Positions 32,206 to 42,902 of a stretch of DNA of 64,000 nucleotides are shown here, in pieces. Each line of letters begins with the position of its first letter. Position 1 is the first letter of the stretch. Under the pieces are notes generated by a model. The model was not told where the DNA came from. It did no database searches and saw only the letters and a list, made by a program, of their open reading frames with translations. The DNA lies in contig JAQMRL010000014.1 of assembly GCA_035578175.1 (NCBI GenBank), forward strand, positions 18,341,395 through 18,405,394, written 5' to 3'. A program made the position numbers and the translations under genes. The stretch comes from Catonia carolina (Eukaryota; Arthropoda; Insecta; Hemiptera; Achilidae).

Positions 32206-32772
32206 TTTCTTTTGCCTTTATGAATATATAAAAAGGAAAGTATTGGTTTCATGTCGATTTTTTGAAATCGAGTTATCATCGGATATACACGTTTACAGAC
32301 CCCTCTGAACCTAAAAAAACATGTTTTTAGCGATTGGTGTGTGTGTGTGTGTGTGTGTGTTGTTGTTGTTGTTTAGGTCATCAGCCGAAAAGCTGGTTTG
32401 AACCTCTAGAGGTTTTACTAAGTAAAACAAAGAGTGAGGTGGTTTACAGTTGCCTTCCTCACTGAGTGGAAAAGTACGCTTGTCAGCATGCCGGGCCTTC
32501 TGAAAAGCATATATTTTCCACTCTGCAAATGACACCTTCACTACATTCACCACACTGTGGTTCACTACATTCACTACACACCACAATGTGGTGTGTGTGT
32601 GTTTGTGTGTGTATGAACAGAATATCCCAAGAACGGAACATCGTACGAACTTGAAACTTAAGTTAGGTACCACTAGAGGACCCGACAAGAACATTTTCAT
32701 CAAAATCGGTCAACCAAAAGTGTAGTTTATTCGTGTTGTTTTTCACTTTTTTGGCGATTTTCTTAAAAACTG
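32206..32772 (+). mobile_element. HINE-like 5' part with SINE-C inserted in its microsatellite
   Basis: Starts TTTTCTTTTGCC..ATGAATATATA, holds GTTTTTAGCGATTGGTGTG, a SINE-C insertion within the TG tract, then AACAGAATATCCCAAGAACG. It is truncated at 32772. Confidence 0.8.
32355..32590 (-). repeat. SINE-C copy in a HINE microsatellite
   Basis: TTGTTGTTGTTTAGGTCATC, GGTTTGAACCTCTAGAGG, TGCCTTCCTCACTGAG and CAAATGACACCTTCACTAC. The end at 32565-32590 merges with the TG tract. 5'-truncated compared with 45085-45483. Confidence 0.8.
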
Positions 32773-33603
32773 TGGCTGAGATAAGAGACAGTAATACGTG
32801 GGTGCAGTACGCAAAATAGCTGGAAATATATGACTCATTCACTACCTGTCGAATGAAAACAATAAATAAATATGAAATACAGCACAAAAATAAAAATTTT
32901 TAATATTTCTAAATGTTTAATGTTTTTGGAATCGAATGTTATTCTTCACGTTTTTCTATGAAATATAAAACTTGAATCGTGTTTCTAGCCCAAAAAATAC
33001 ACCACCCAGAGGACTTAGAAAAAATAAATATGCTATGCACCCGATGGACTAAAACATGCGACATCGTCACAGTTTAAATTGCTTAACTCACTTAATTAAA
33101 GTTACTTAAAGTTGCGAAATAGCCTATATTGATCAGGAAGATGTAAGCTATGCAACCATGAAAGATTTTTTTAAATCAGTTCAGTACCTAGTTTCTAAGA
33201 TTACCTTATACAAACAAACAAACAAACAGAAGTTTCTTCTGTATTATATTAGTATAGATTACAAAAAGCTTGGAACGAATTAAGTCATGCTGTATGGAAT
33301 TTTGTTTTTGGTCATACTGTGCGTATTTTAAATTAATACGCATGCTCACTTGCATTGCTGGTTGCCTACTGTCGGAGTAATCTTAGCGTAGACAGACTTT
33401 TTACATTGTCCAATGTTAATTTTCCTATTAGATTTATTGGGAAGCACGGTATAATTATGAAACCAATAGTAATGTACTGCCCGTTCGAAAGCTTTGTGCA
33501 GCTGAGATGTATGCATTACGTCACTACTACTGTGAGAGATTGCGTTAGTAGTAGTAACGTTTTACTTGTACTATGTTTGTAGTAGTCACGGGTACTATCC
33601 AAA
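32773..33603. other. Intron spacer
   Basis: Contains an ACAAACAAACAA run near 33215; nothing else recognised. Confidence 0.45.
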
Positions 33604-33605
33604 CT

Positions 33606-34904
33606 AACGGGTGTTTCAAAAAGGACGCACTTCGAAGTTTAAGGGTTAATATTTTCTGCATAGGGAATATTCCCCCCCCCCCCCAAATAACAGTTGGCAC
33701 TACCGTACTCATTGTTGACCCATTGTGTATTACTGACATGTACTAGTGCTATCCCAGTATTAATTTGTGTCTGTAGTGTCTGTATAAGTTCAAACATGGT
33801 TTTTTCAAAGGATGAACGTGTTTTTATTATTGAAAGTTATTGCGCATATAAATCTTACGAACGAGTGAAAGACAAGTTCCAGTTAAAATTTTCCAATTCT
33901 GAAGTACCTAATAACACCACAATATCGCGTCTGATTGATAAATTTCATGAGACTGGCAGTGTACAGGATCGGAAAAGCACAGGTCGACCATCAGTGTTAA
34001 CAGAACAAGTTTTGGACGATGGGAAACAACGTTTGACTACCTCACCCGGCAAATCACTTAGAAAGATATCTTCGCCGGTTGGATTATCACTATCTTCCGC
34101 TTTAAGGGCTACAAAAAAAATTAAATCTGCATCCTTACCGCATCGATGTCGTTCATGAACTGAAAGAAGTTGCATGGGAAACGTATACAGTATTGTCGTT
34201 GGATACGTTCTCTTGTTAACGACAACGGTGTTGAAATATTGGATCGTGTTTATTTCAGTGACGAAGCATAGTTCCACTTGGATGGTTACATCAACAGCCA
34301 AAACTGCCGAATATGGAACGCTCATAATCCTCACACATTTCATAAACGTCCACTACACGCACGTAAAATTGGTGTTTGGTGTGCGATCTCCCGCCTTAAT
34401 TGAACAACACTTAATTGAACAATATATAGCGTTGTTAGAATTACACCAACCAGATTGTTGGTTTCAGCAAGATAACGCAACGTGCCATACTTCTACTGAA
34501 ACGCTGAATATGTTACGAGAATTTTTTGGCCATCGTGTGATACAAAAGGATTATGGCCACCAAGATCCCCAGATCTTACTCCTGCGGATTTTTTTCTTTG
34601 AGGGAGTTTAAAGAGTAAGGTTTTTAAAAACTATCCTCATACAATTGAAGAATTGAAGGCTAATATTGAAAGTGAGATTACAAACATTAATGAGCAAACA
34701 CTACGAAAAGTGGCTGCAAATGTTATGAAACGTGTCCGAACTTGCATTACAAGCGGAGGAAGTCATTTTGAACATTTATTGTGAAGTTTTAAAGGTAATC
34801 TGAATGTTATAGAGGTAATAATTTCATACCGTATAATTTGTAATTACTTAATGTAATAAATTAGCGTTCTCAAACTTGGAAGTGCGTCCTTTTTGAAACA
34901 CCGT
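33606..34904 (+). mobile_element. DUF4817-type transposon with complete termini
   Basis: Inverted termini ACGGGTGTTTCAAAAAGGAC and ACGGTGTTTCAAAAAGGACG match through CGCACTTC.AAGTTT. TA lies outside each end (33604-33605, 34905-34906). The 1.3-kb element carries one broken transposase gene in plus orientation. Confidence 0.92.
33796..34784 (+). pseudogene. DUF4817-type transposase with frameshift and stops
   Basis: Starts MVFSKDERVFIIESYCAYKS (DUF4817 HTH), then TISRLIDKFHETGSVQDRKS, TGRPSVLTEQVLDDG and a frameshift in the A run near 34112. The next frame gives NDNGVEILDRVYFSDEA, stop, FHLDGYINSQNCRIWNAHNP, HKRPLHARKIGVWCAIS. A small deletion follows. Then LVSAR and TKGLWPPRSPDLTPADFFL mark the remaining catalytic region, and KSKVFKNYPHTIEELKANIE and RKVAANVMKRVRTCI the C-terminus, stop 34782-34784. 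It is the same family as 12828-13903 but a different lineage. Confidence 0.88.
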
Positions 34905-34906
34905 TA

Positions 34907-35222
34907 CATATTTTCTGTATCGCCGTCTTCAGCGAATAGTCAAAACAGCACCCACGTATGTCACCACACTAAACAGCCTACTGCCTAGCGAATAGCAATG
35001 AGATGATTAGTAGAGTGTTATGACGTAGTCTGGTACTTCGTCTTTCCCCTTCATCCCGCAGCTGCACAAAGCTTAGATTCATACAGTAGGCAAGCACGCT
35101 ACCACAACGCTACGGAGGACACCATTTTGAAACTAATACAAATTAGTTTCAAAATTTGTTCGTTACACCAGATGTTTACATTTATATATAATAGTAATTT
35201 ATATATAATAGTAGCTGCCCAT
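34907..35222. other. Intron spacer
   Basis: No recognised gene or repeat. Confidence 0.45.
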
Positions 35223-35611
35223 AACAGACAGGCGGAGAGTCAAATTATTTACTCTCAATCTGTCCGTTGCAGGGATAAAATAAATAGTTCTGTTTCTTAT
35301 CACATGGTCAGCCAATTAAATGACTGAACCATTTAAGAATAGAAGAGGTAGAGGTGTAAAAGACACCAATCAGAGTTATCTCCTCTGAAAGTAATGAATT
35401 TCATTATACAGCCAGACCCTTGGTGAATGAAGTGAAGGTGTCATTTGCAGAGTGGAAAATATGTGCTTTTCAGAGGGCCCGGCATGCTGATAAGCATACT
35501 TATCCATTCAGTGAGGAAGGCAATGGTAAACCACCTGACTCCTCGTTTTACTTAGTAAAACCTCTACAGGTTCAAACCAGCCTACAGGCTGATGACCTAA
35601 ACAACAACAAC
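35223..35611 (+). repeat. SINE-C copy, near full length
   Basis: The 5' part corresponds to the start of the family as defined at 45483 (GACAGGCGGAGAGT, TTATCACATGGTCAGCC). Then GTGTAAAAGACACCAATCAG, AGGGCCCGGCATGCTGATAA, GGTTCAAACCAGCC and the AAC tail at 35600. Confidence 0.8.
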
Positions 35612-36185
35612 ATAATAGTAAATAATTCACGCCTATATAAGTTATCTTGATACGTAAATAAAATGAAATGCAATATTATATTAAAGTTTTCTATTATAAT
35701 AATAAAATATATGAATAAATATAAAGCTACAAAAGATATTTAAACTTTTTAGATTAAACTACGGACTGTGAACTCGACAACAAACTTCAAGAAAGCGCAT
35801 ATTATTGAGTACCAAAAAAAAAAAAAAAAAAAATTGAAAAGTAAGTTGGAAGAAAACGGAAGAAAAATATTTTAGTCTAGAAATACACAAAAGAAAACAA
35901 CCTTGTACGGGTATTTCTTTTCATTCGTTGGTAAAAGTTAGTTGAAAGATTTTTAGTTTCCAGTCTTGTGCATCAGGAAAAGTATTTTCTCATGCATAAA
36001 ATCGCTTAGAATGTAACCTATGGAAACAGACTATAAATGCCTTTACATTTTTTTATTTATTTATTTTTTCTTTATGCGTGTATTATTTGTTATAATTTTA
36101 TTCAATCGTAGTTAATATTGCAGTTTCCAATAAAAATATGATTGAATGCGTTTAAAAATTTTCTCTGCAATTTAACTGTATTTTT
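35612..36185. other. AT-rich intron spacer
   Basis: Contains a 20-base A run at 35814-35833; no gene recognised. Confidence 0.45.
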
Positions 36186-36603
36186 ACTTTCTCTCTCTCA
36201 GATGAACATATAGGAAGGACAGTATTGTTCTCATGTCGATTTTTCGAAACGGATTTTTCACCGGATATACAATTGTTTTCAGATCCCCTGAACCCAAAAA
36301 TATGTTTTTAGCTATTGGTTTGTGTGTGTGTGCGTGTGTGCAAAAAAGTATCTTAATAACGGAACATCGTACGAAGTTGAAACTTGAAACGTAAGTTAGG
36401 TACTACTAGAGGACCCGGCACAAATATTTTTATCAAAATCGGTCAACCGAAAGTAGTAGTTTATTCGTGTAATTTTTCACACTTTTTGCAATTTTCTTAA
36501 AAACGGCTCATAAGATTTTTTTAAAAAATCGCCTCAATTACTACATTTTTTATGGTTTACAATGCTGAAATTCTACAGAAGGCTGTGCTTTGGAAGAAAA
36601 ATG
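36186..36603 (+). mobile_element. HINE-like 5' half fused to an inverted copy
   Basis: ACTTTCTCTCTCTCAGATG, TG tract, CGAAAGTAGTAGTTTATTCG and CTGAAATTCTACAGAAGG, ending abruptly where the hairpin end of the next copy begins. Confidence 0.85.
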
Positions 36604-37529
36604 GTTTTTCCTAAATTGCAACACTCCTACAACTTTCTCTTGCCAATGCAAATATCAACAATATAACCTAAGTAATAAAACATTAGAAATAAACAAAAAA
36701 CTAACCTCAAAAAACCTAACCTTATTTTAATCATGAGTGAAAGACGCAGAAAAAAATCAACAATTTGGCTTAAAAATACGGAAAATCGCTCTTTCACGCT
36801 AAACTAGGCTCTTTAGAGAAAAATGCTCCAAATAAAAGTTGTAGACCTTTTAATTTCCTATAAATTTGATTATATACACGTTTATCGTAAAATGCATACA
36901 ACGGCTGAAACCTTAAAAAATCATTTTTTTACAAAATTTTCGTGAAAAAAACAGAAAATCGCTAATTACCGCTAAAGTAAGCGCTATACAAAAAATGCTA
37001 AAAATAAAAGTTGTAGGATTTAAAATTCTCTACAACTTTGAATAGGCCTAAATACATTTTTGCGCTAAATACATATTAAAGGCAAAATCTTAAAAGAAAC
37101 AATTTTTTTACGTGAAAACAGCCTTTCTAAGAATTTCAGCAGACATGGCGCCTACCTTATCTTGTAGAGTATAAAACCTATAGTAAATGAGTCGATTTTT
37201 AAAAAAATTGTAGAAGCCATTTTTGAAAAAATCGTGAAAAAGTGAAAAATGACACGAATAAACTACTACTTCAGGTTGACCAATTTTGATGAAAATGTTC
37301 GTGTCGGGTCCTCTAGTGGTATCTAACGTAAGTTTCAAGTTACAAGTTCGTACGATGGTTCTTTCTTAAGATATTTTCTTCACGTACAAACAGATCAATC
37401 GCTAAAAACATGTTTTTTGGGTTTAGGGGGGTCTGAAAACATGTAATCCGGTGAAAACTCGATTTTGAATAATCGACATGAAAACAGTACATTCGTTCCT
37501 AATACACATTCATATAAGCAAGAGAAAGT
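36604..37529 (-). mobile_element. HINE-like element, nearly complete
   Basis: From AACACTCCTACAACTTTCTC (hairpin end, shortened) to GCAAGAGAAAGT at 37529. With 36186-36603 it makes a 5'-ends-out inverted pair about 500 bp from the neuroligin exon at 38045. Confidence 0.87.
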
Positions 37530-38044
37530 AAAAAGGAAACGGTTAGGTAGATACTAGTGAGACTGATAGTCCAAACGCCGGTGTCAGAGATAAAGAAGGC
37601 GATTCATTCGTAGAAACTTTTGTTCCAAAGAAATAAGATAGCTGGTAATTTCAGCAAATTAAACATTTCTAGTCGTGTAATTAAGCTATAGGCAATATTT
37701 TAGGTCACATTTATTTCTTATAAAGTTTATGAAGAAAACATTTTCTCGGAATAAACCACAGCTTACAAACTGTATTGTAGAAACTGCATGGTAGTGAAAT
37801 GTATGAGTAGTGTCTCACTGCTAATGTTGGCAGCACTGCAAATAATTTACTTTTCTTCCTTACAGCCAATCCATACACAAAAGGCAAACTCGTGACTTCA
37901 GTATAAATATCACAATATCTTTGCGACAATACTACTACAAAGACTTTAAAAAATTAACGAATAAATTAGCGCAGCTTATTGTATTACTACAGCTTATAGT
38001 AAATTAGCTCTTTTATTAAACAAAATATTGAAAAGATATCTTAC
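37530..38044. other. Intron flank of neuroligin exon
   Basis: Downstream intron sequence (gene sense) of the exon; no other feature recognised. Confidence 0.5.
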
Positions 38045-38245
38045 CGGGCATTACAGTGGGTGATATTATTAGAAAATTAATACAGGCAGCGCCAGTTCCA
38101 TGACCAATCAATGTGACGTTTCCTGGATCTCCATGGAATAACGCAATGTTCTGCTGAACCCAATGCAGCGCCGCAATCTGGTCCATTAAACCATAATTTG
38201 CAACACGGGCTTTCACTTGTGGCGCCAAATTTGCGTTTAAAAATC
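38045..38245 (-). CDS. Nlg: Neuroligin, internal coding exon with pseudo-nucleophile elbow
   Basis: 201 bp, phase 1 to phase 1. The acceptor is TTTGTTGACAG/GATTT at 38246/38245 and the donor CCCG/GTAAGA at 38045/38044. It encodes FLNANLAPQVKARVANYGLM, DQIAALHWVQQNIALFHGDP and GNVTLIGHGTGAACINFLII, then SPTVMP. In active cholinesterases the elbow is GxSxG; here it is GHGTG with glycine in the serine position, the hallmark of catalytically dead neuroligins. DQIAALHWVQQNI is the strongly conserved helix before it. It joins in frame to 49036-49185 (LGILG-FLNAN) and to 2127-2866 (TVMP-G-LFHRA). An internal exon cassette of 67 codons, symmetrical in phase, so skipping would keep the frame. Confidence 0.97.
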
Positions 38246-38335
38246 CTGTCAACAAAGAAGTAAAAGTTAATTTCATATTTAAGAAAAATATAAAATTTAT
38301 TATCAGTAAACTACTCTCTTTCCCCAAATGAAAAA

Positions 38336-39119
38336 TCTGGTATGAAACACTCACACGACTTTCTCTTGCCAATGCCAAAAATTACTCATATAACATAATA
38401 TTAATAATAAAACGTTAGGAAAAAACAATATTACTAACCAATCTCAAAAAACATAACCTAATTTACTCGTGAGTGAATGATGGAAAATGAAACCCAACCT
38501 TACTTTAGCTTAATAATACAGGATAACACGCTTTTACGCTAAACTCGAAACTGTAGACAAAAATTCCTGAAATAAAAATTGTAGATCTTTTAATTTCCTA
38601 TAGATTTGATTATATGCATTTTTGTTGTAAAATGCATACTAAGGCAAATATTTTAAATAATCGTCTTTGTTTACAGATTTTCATGAAAAAAAACCCAGAA
38701 AATCACTAATTACCACTAAACTAAGCGTTATACAAACAAAAATTTGATAAAAGTTGTTGATTTTTTAAAATTGTCTACAACTTTTATTATATATACTTTT
38801 GCGCTAAAATGCATATTTACGCTGAAATCTTAAAAACCCGTTTTTTTCAACGAGAGAACAGCCTCCCTAAGAATTTCAGCAGACATGGCGACTACCCTAT
38901 CTTGTACAGCATAAAAAATGTAGTAAATGAGGCGATTTTAAGAAAAATAGTAGGACCCTTTTCTGAGAAAATCGCAAAAAAATGAAAAATAACGCGAATA
39001 AACTACTACTTCCGGCCGACCGATTTTGATGAAAATGTTTGTATCGAACCCTCTAGTAGTACCTAAACGAAGTTTTAAGTTCCAAGTTCGTACGATTTTC
39101 CGTTCTTGAGATATACTGT
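38336..39119 (-). mobile_element. HINE-like element 91 bp from a neuroligin acceptor
   Basis: Hairpin end TCTGGTATGAAACACTCACA at 38336. It runs to GTTCTTGAGATATACTGTA at 39119, where it breaks at the microsatellite and joins an inverted copy. Its 3' end is about 90 bp from the acceptor at 38246. Confidence 0.85.
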
Positions 39120-39149
39120 ACTGAAGAAATGGAAAATGAAGTAAATGGA

Positions 39150-39565
39150 AAATCCTAAAACTTTTAATCCAAACATTTTTTGTATAACGCTTAGTTTAGT
39201 GGTAATTAGCGATTTTCTGTTTTTTTTTTCACGAAAACGTGCAAAAAATCGATTTATTTTAAATTTAGCCTTAGAATGCATTTTACAACAAAATTGTATA
39301 TAATCAAATTTATAGAAAATTAAAAGATCTATAACTTTTATTTAGAGGATTGTCGTCTACAGAGCCTAGTTTAGCGTGAAAGAGTGATTTTCCGTGTTTT
39401 TAAGCCAAACTGAAGTTGATTTTTATTTTGCGTCTTTAACTAATGATTAAAATTAGATTATGTTGTCTGAGATTAGTTTTCTTGTTTATTTTTTATTACT
39501 AATATTAGGTTATATTGTTAATTATTTGCATTGGCAAGAGAAAGTTGTAGGAGTGTTTCACACCA
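39150..39565 (+). mobile_element. HINE-like hairpin-end half, inverted partner
   Basis: From CTAAAACTTTTAATCCAAAC and GCTTAGTTTAGTGG to GGCAAGAGAAAGTTG.. and CACACCA at 39565. With 38336-39119 both hairpin ends face outward. Confidence 0.85.
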
Positions 39566-40201
39566 ATTTTTTTTTTATTTTGAGAACCTCAATCAGAAAA
39601 TATTACTTTTTAAATGAAATGATAAAATGCTTAAAACAAACTAACACGTTATCTTCTTCAGTCCACTAATAAAGGGAAGGAAACACACGGGGTTTAGAAG
39701 AGGTTTGGGGATTTGGAAAAGGGTCGAGATGAAACAGAGAATAGATGTAGGAAAGAGAAACAGTTGAAGTAAAGGGTGGAATACCCACCCCCTAACCACC
39801 CCTTTATCATCTATAAGTACTGTACGCTGGGTAACCACAAATCCAGATGGCAATCCTCTCTACTAGTTTAAATTCAACTTATAGGAGACACCCTGTTAGG
39901 TCATGTTACTTCTATAACTCGAATTTAATAATAAAACTAAAACTTCGTTACAAACAAGAGTAGAGAACACGAATGGTTAAATGTTATCAGAAGGGAATGT
40001 CCTTCAAAATTTTCAACATTTAATATAATTATTTAGTTAAGAAAAACTATATTTTCAAAATTGATTTCAAATGTACGACACGTAACCTTAAATTCAGGTT
40101 CGACAAACCGCAGTAAGTTTCATCCTAAACCTCAAACATTTACGCGGGTAATACAAAAAGATAGGCCTATAACTGTTCATAATATAATAAAAAAAAAAAA
40201 A
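39566..40201. other. Intron spacer
   Basis: No recognised gene or repeat. Confidence 0.45.
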
Positions 40202-41063
40202 TCTGATGTGAAACACTCACACGATTTTGTCTTGCCAATGCAAAGAAGGAACACCTAATAATGAAACCTAAAATTATTAAATAAAACATTAGAAATAAAC
40301 AACAAACCTCACCTCAAAAAACATAACCTGATTTTAATCATGAGTGAAAGACGCATGGTGAAAATCAATCTCAGTTTGGCTTAAAAATACGGAAATCACT
40401 CTTTCACACTAAACTAGGCTTGAAAGTTATAGATCATTTAATTTACTATAAAATTAATTATATACACTTTTGTCGTAAAATGCATACTAAGGCTGAAATC
40501 TTTAAAAAAATAGATCTTTTTTACACATTTTCGTGAAAAAAAAAACAGAAAATCGCTAGTTATCGCTAAACTAAGCGTTATACAAAAAGATGTTAAAAAT
40601 AAAGTTGTAGAATTTTAAATTCTCTACAACTTTTATTACATACATTTTTGCGCTAAAATGCATATTAAAGCTGCAATCTTAAAAGAACAATTTTTTATGT
40701 GAAAACAACCTCCCCAAGAATTTCAGCAGACAAGGCGCCTACCTTATCTTGTAAAGCATAAAAAATTTAGTAAATGAAGCAATTTTAAAAATATCGTAGG
40801 AGCCGTTTTGAAAAACAACGCAAAAAAGTGAAAAATGACACGAATAAACTACTACTTCCGGTTGACCGATTTTGATGAAAATGTTCGTGTAGCGTTCGGT
40901 AGTAGTATTTAACTTAAGTTTCAAGTTCGTACAATGTCCTTTCTTGAGATATTTTGTTCACACACACACACGCGCGCGCGCACGCACACACACACACATA
41001 CATACACAAAGGCTAATCGCTAAAAACATTTCTTTCCTATATTCATAAATAAGCAAGAGAAGT
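40202..41063 (-). mobile_element. HINE-like element, deleted near its 5' end
   Basis: TCTGATGTGAAACACTCACA at 40202; CA/CG tract at 40958-41005; the block between CGCTAAAAACAT and the 5' hairpin is lost; ends GCAAGAGAAGT. Confidence 0.83.
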
Positions 41064-41325
41064 TAAAACTCTATTCAATGACACGGCGAATCTCAATTTC
41101 TAAAAATGCTAACCGTTAACTAATGGAAAAAACCATAAAGCTATTTCTGTTTCTACTCTTTAAGAGAAATCGAATACACAATTTTTGTTTCCAAATTCTG
41201 ATTTTTTTCTTGACTTCCGGTTTAGGGCCACTTTCACGTAAAACCAGAACTTCAAACACAATCCATGCTCAGTAACTTTTTGTGTAGATTACAAATCCCA
41301 AAACTTTTTGTTACTATCTCTTGTA

Positions 41326-41651
41326 AACCCACCGGGTTGGTCTAGAGGTAAAGTCGTCGCCAAAATCAGCTGTTTAACAGCTGATTTCGGGGACGAAGGT
41401 TCCTGGTTCAAATCCTAGTAAAGGTAGTTACTTTTATACGGATTTGAATGCTAGACAGTGGTTACCGGTGTACTTTGATGGTTGGAGTTCAATTAACCAT
41501 ACTCTCTCAGGAATGGCCAACCTGAATCTGTACAAGACTACACCTCATTTACACGTCATTCAAATCATCCTCATCTCATTGGGTCATGGGGTTGCTTATT
41601 GTTCTGAATTGATCAGATTGCAACGTACACATATTAGGGATTACAAAAACA
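41326..41651 (+). mobile_element. SINE-B copy, complete, with target duplication
   Basis: tRNA-type head CCACCGGGTTGGTCTAGAGG (A box TGGTCTAGAGG) and B box GGTTCAAATCC at about 41405. The body then runs to an A-rich end. Target duplication ATCTCTTGTA at 41316-41325 and 41652-41661. An internal palindrome CAGCTGTTTAACAGCTG lies between the boxes. Confidence 0.93.
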
Positions 41652-41767
41652 ATCTCTTGTAGTTTCTGACTTTGATTTTTGGATTTCCGGTTTTGAGCCA
41701 CTTCCGTTCACCGTAACTTCAAACCCAATCCAAGCCCACTAACTTTTACAATAAATTTATAGTAACA

Positions 41768-42219
41768 CTAACTATACAATAAAATTTATAGGAAATTAAA
41801 AAACCTACAACTTTTATTTCACATATTTTTCTCTATAGACCGTAATTTATCTTCAAAGAGTGATTTTTGTGTATTATTAAACCAAACTGATTTTGGCTTT
41901 CATTTTGATCATTTATTCATGATTAAAATTAAGTAATATTTTTTTAGGTTAGTTCATTTGTTTTTATTTAAAGTAGCATGACAGCTTGATCATTAGCGAC
42001 TACGGTGTGTTAAGAAACTGTAATAATGGGTTTTGCACGTAAAAATTACTAGACCCTAGACGGGAATCGAACCCGAGGACCTCCGTTTATAAGGCTAGCG
42101 CTTTATGCACTACGTCACGAAGGAGGCCATTTTACATTTTATGTTGTTTACTAATGTCAGGTTATATTGTTCATTATTTACATTGTCAAGAGAAAGTCGT
42201 GTGAGTGTTTCACACCAGA
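41768..42219 (+). mobile_element. HINE-like hairpin-end half with a SINE inserted
   Basis: TTATAGGAAATTAAAAAACC to the hairpin and CACACCAGA at 42219; interrupted by SINE-E at 41968-42128. Confidence 0.8.
41968..42128 (-). repeat. tRNA-headed SINE-E copy
   Basis: Minus strand: GGCCTCCTTCGTGACGTAGT (A-box region), GGGTTCGATTCCCG (B box), then CTAGGGTCTAG, GTAGTCGCTAATGATCA and a 3' end near CTTTAAATAAA. It interrupts a HINE between two blocks of its consensus. Confidence 0.75.
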
Positions 42220-42234
42220 TTTCTTTTAGGTTTT

Positions 42235-42378
42235 TTAAAATTGCTTCAACAGCTTGGTTATTAGTGACTACGGTGGGTTTTGATGTGTAATAATTTCCAA
42301 AGGTTAAACGGGAATCGCACCCGGGAACTCCATATTGTAAGCAATTTCGCTAACCACTATACAACGAAGGCGGCCAAC
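42235..42378 (-). repeat. tRNA-headed SINE-E copy, second
   Basis: Minus strand: GGCCGCCTTCGTTGTATAGT, GGGTGCGATTCCCG (B box with one change), then CCCACCGTAGTCACTAATAA. About 20 bp from the previous HINE end; same orientation as 41968-42128. Confidence 0.7.
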
Positions 42379-42902
42379 ACAGTTATCTTAATTTAGTCAT
42401 AAATATTTATAAAGCGATTTCATTATTAAACTATAAAAAACTATAAACTAAAAAAACTTTTAAATTGCTTCACTCTTAAAGGCGATAAAGAAATTTAAAT
42501 TCGTTTTACTCTTTATAAATTTGACTCCATGACAGTCACGAAACTTTTCTATTAAAACATTTCCATTTTTTCTAACTTTTTCCACTCGGTAGTTCATTTC
42601 TAATTACGAAAGATAATAATGAAAAATACAATTATAAAAAAGTTTTAAGTCGGGAAAAGTTTTACTTAATAAAAAAGTTACATGAATTCTATTTAAGTAA
42701 AGTAGTTTATTTTCTCAATGTTATACTACTTTTTTTATTACAGTTTATTGGAAATAATTAATGGCGGTGAATTTATAAATAACTAATCAAATTTTAATAA
42801 AAATTTATTCTGCACTCAATTTAAAAATTTTATTTTATACAATTTAAAATTTAGCTTAAAACCAATTAAACTTTTTGCTTAAATCAAGCAAAAACCCCAA
42901 TA
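42379..42902. other. AT-rich intron spacer
   Basis: No recognised gene or repeat. Confidence 0.45.

Noticed and set aside
41444..41662. Short conserved-looking protein frame (VYFDGW..NHTLSGM)
   Set aside because: It lies entirely in the SINE-B body and recurs with it; nucleotide conservation of the repeat explains it. Kept only as a question under findings.
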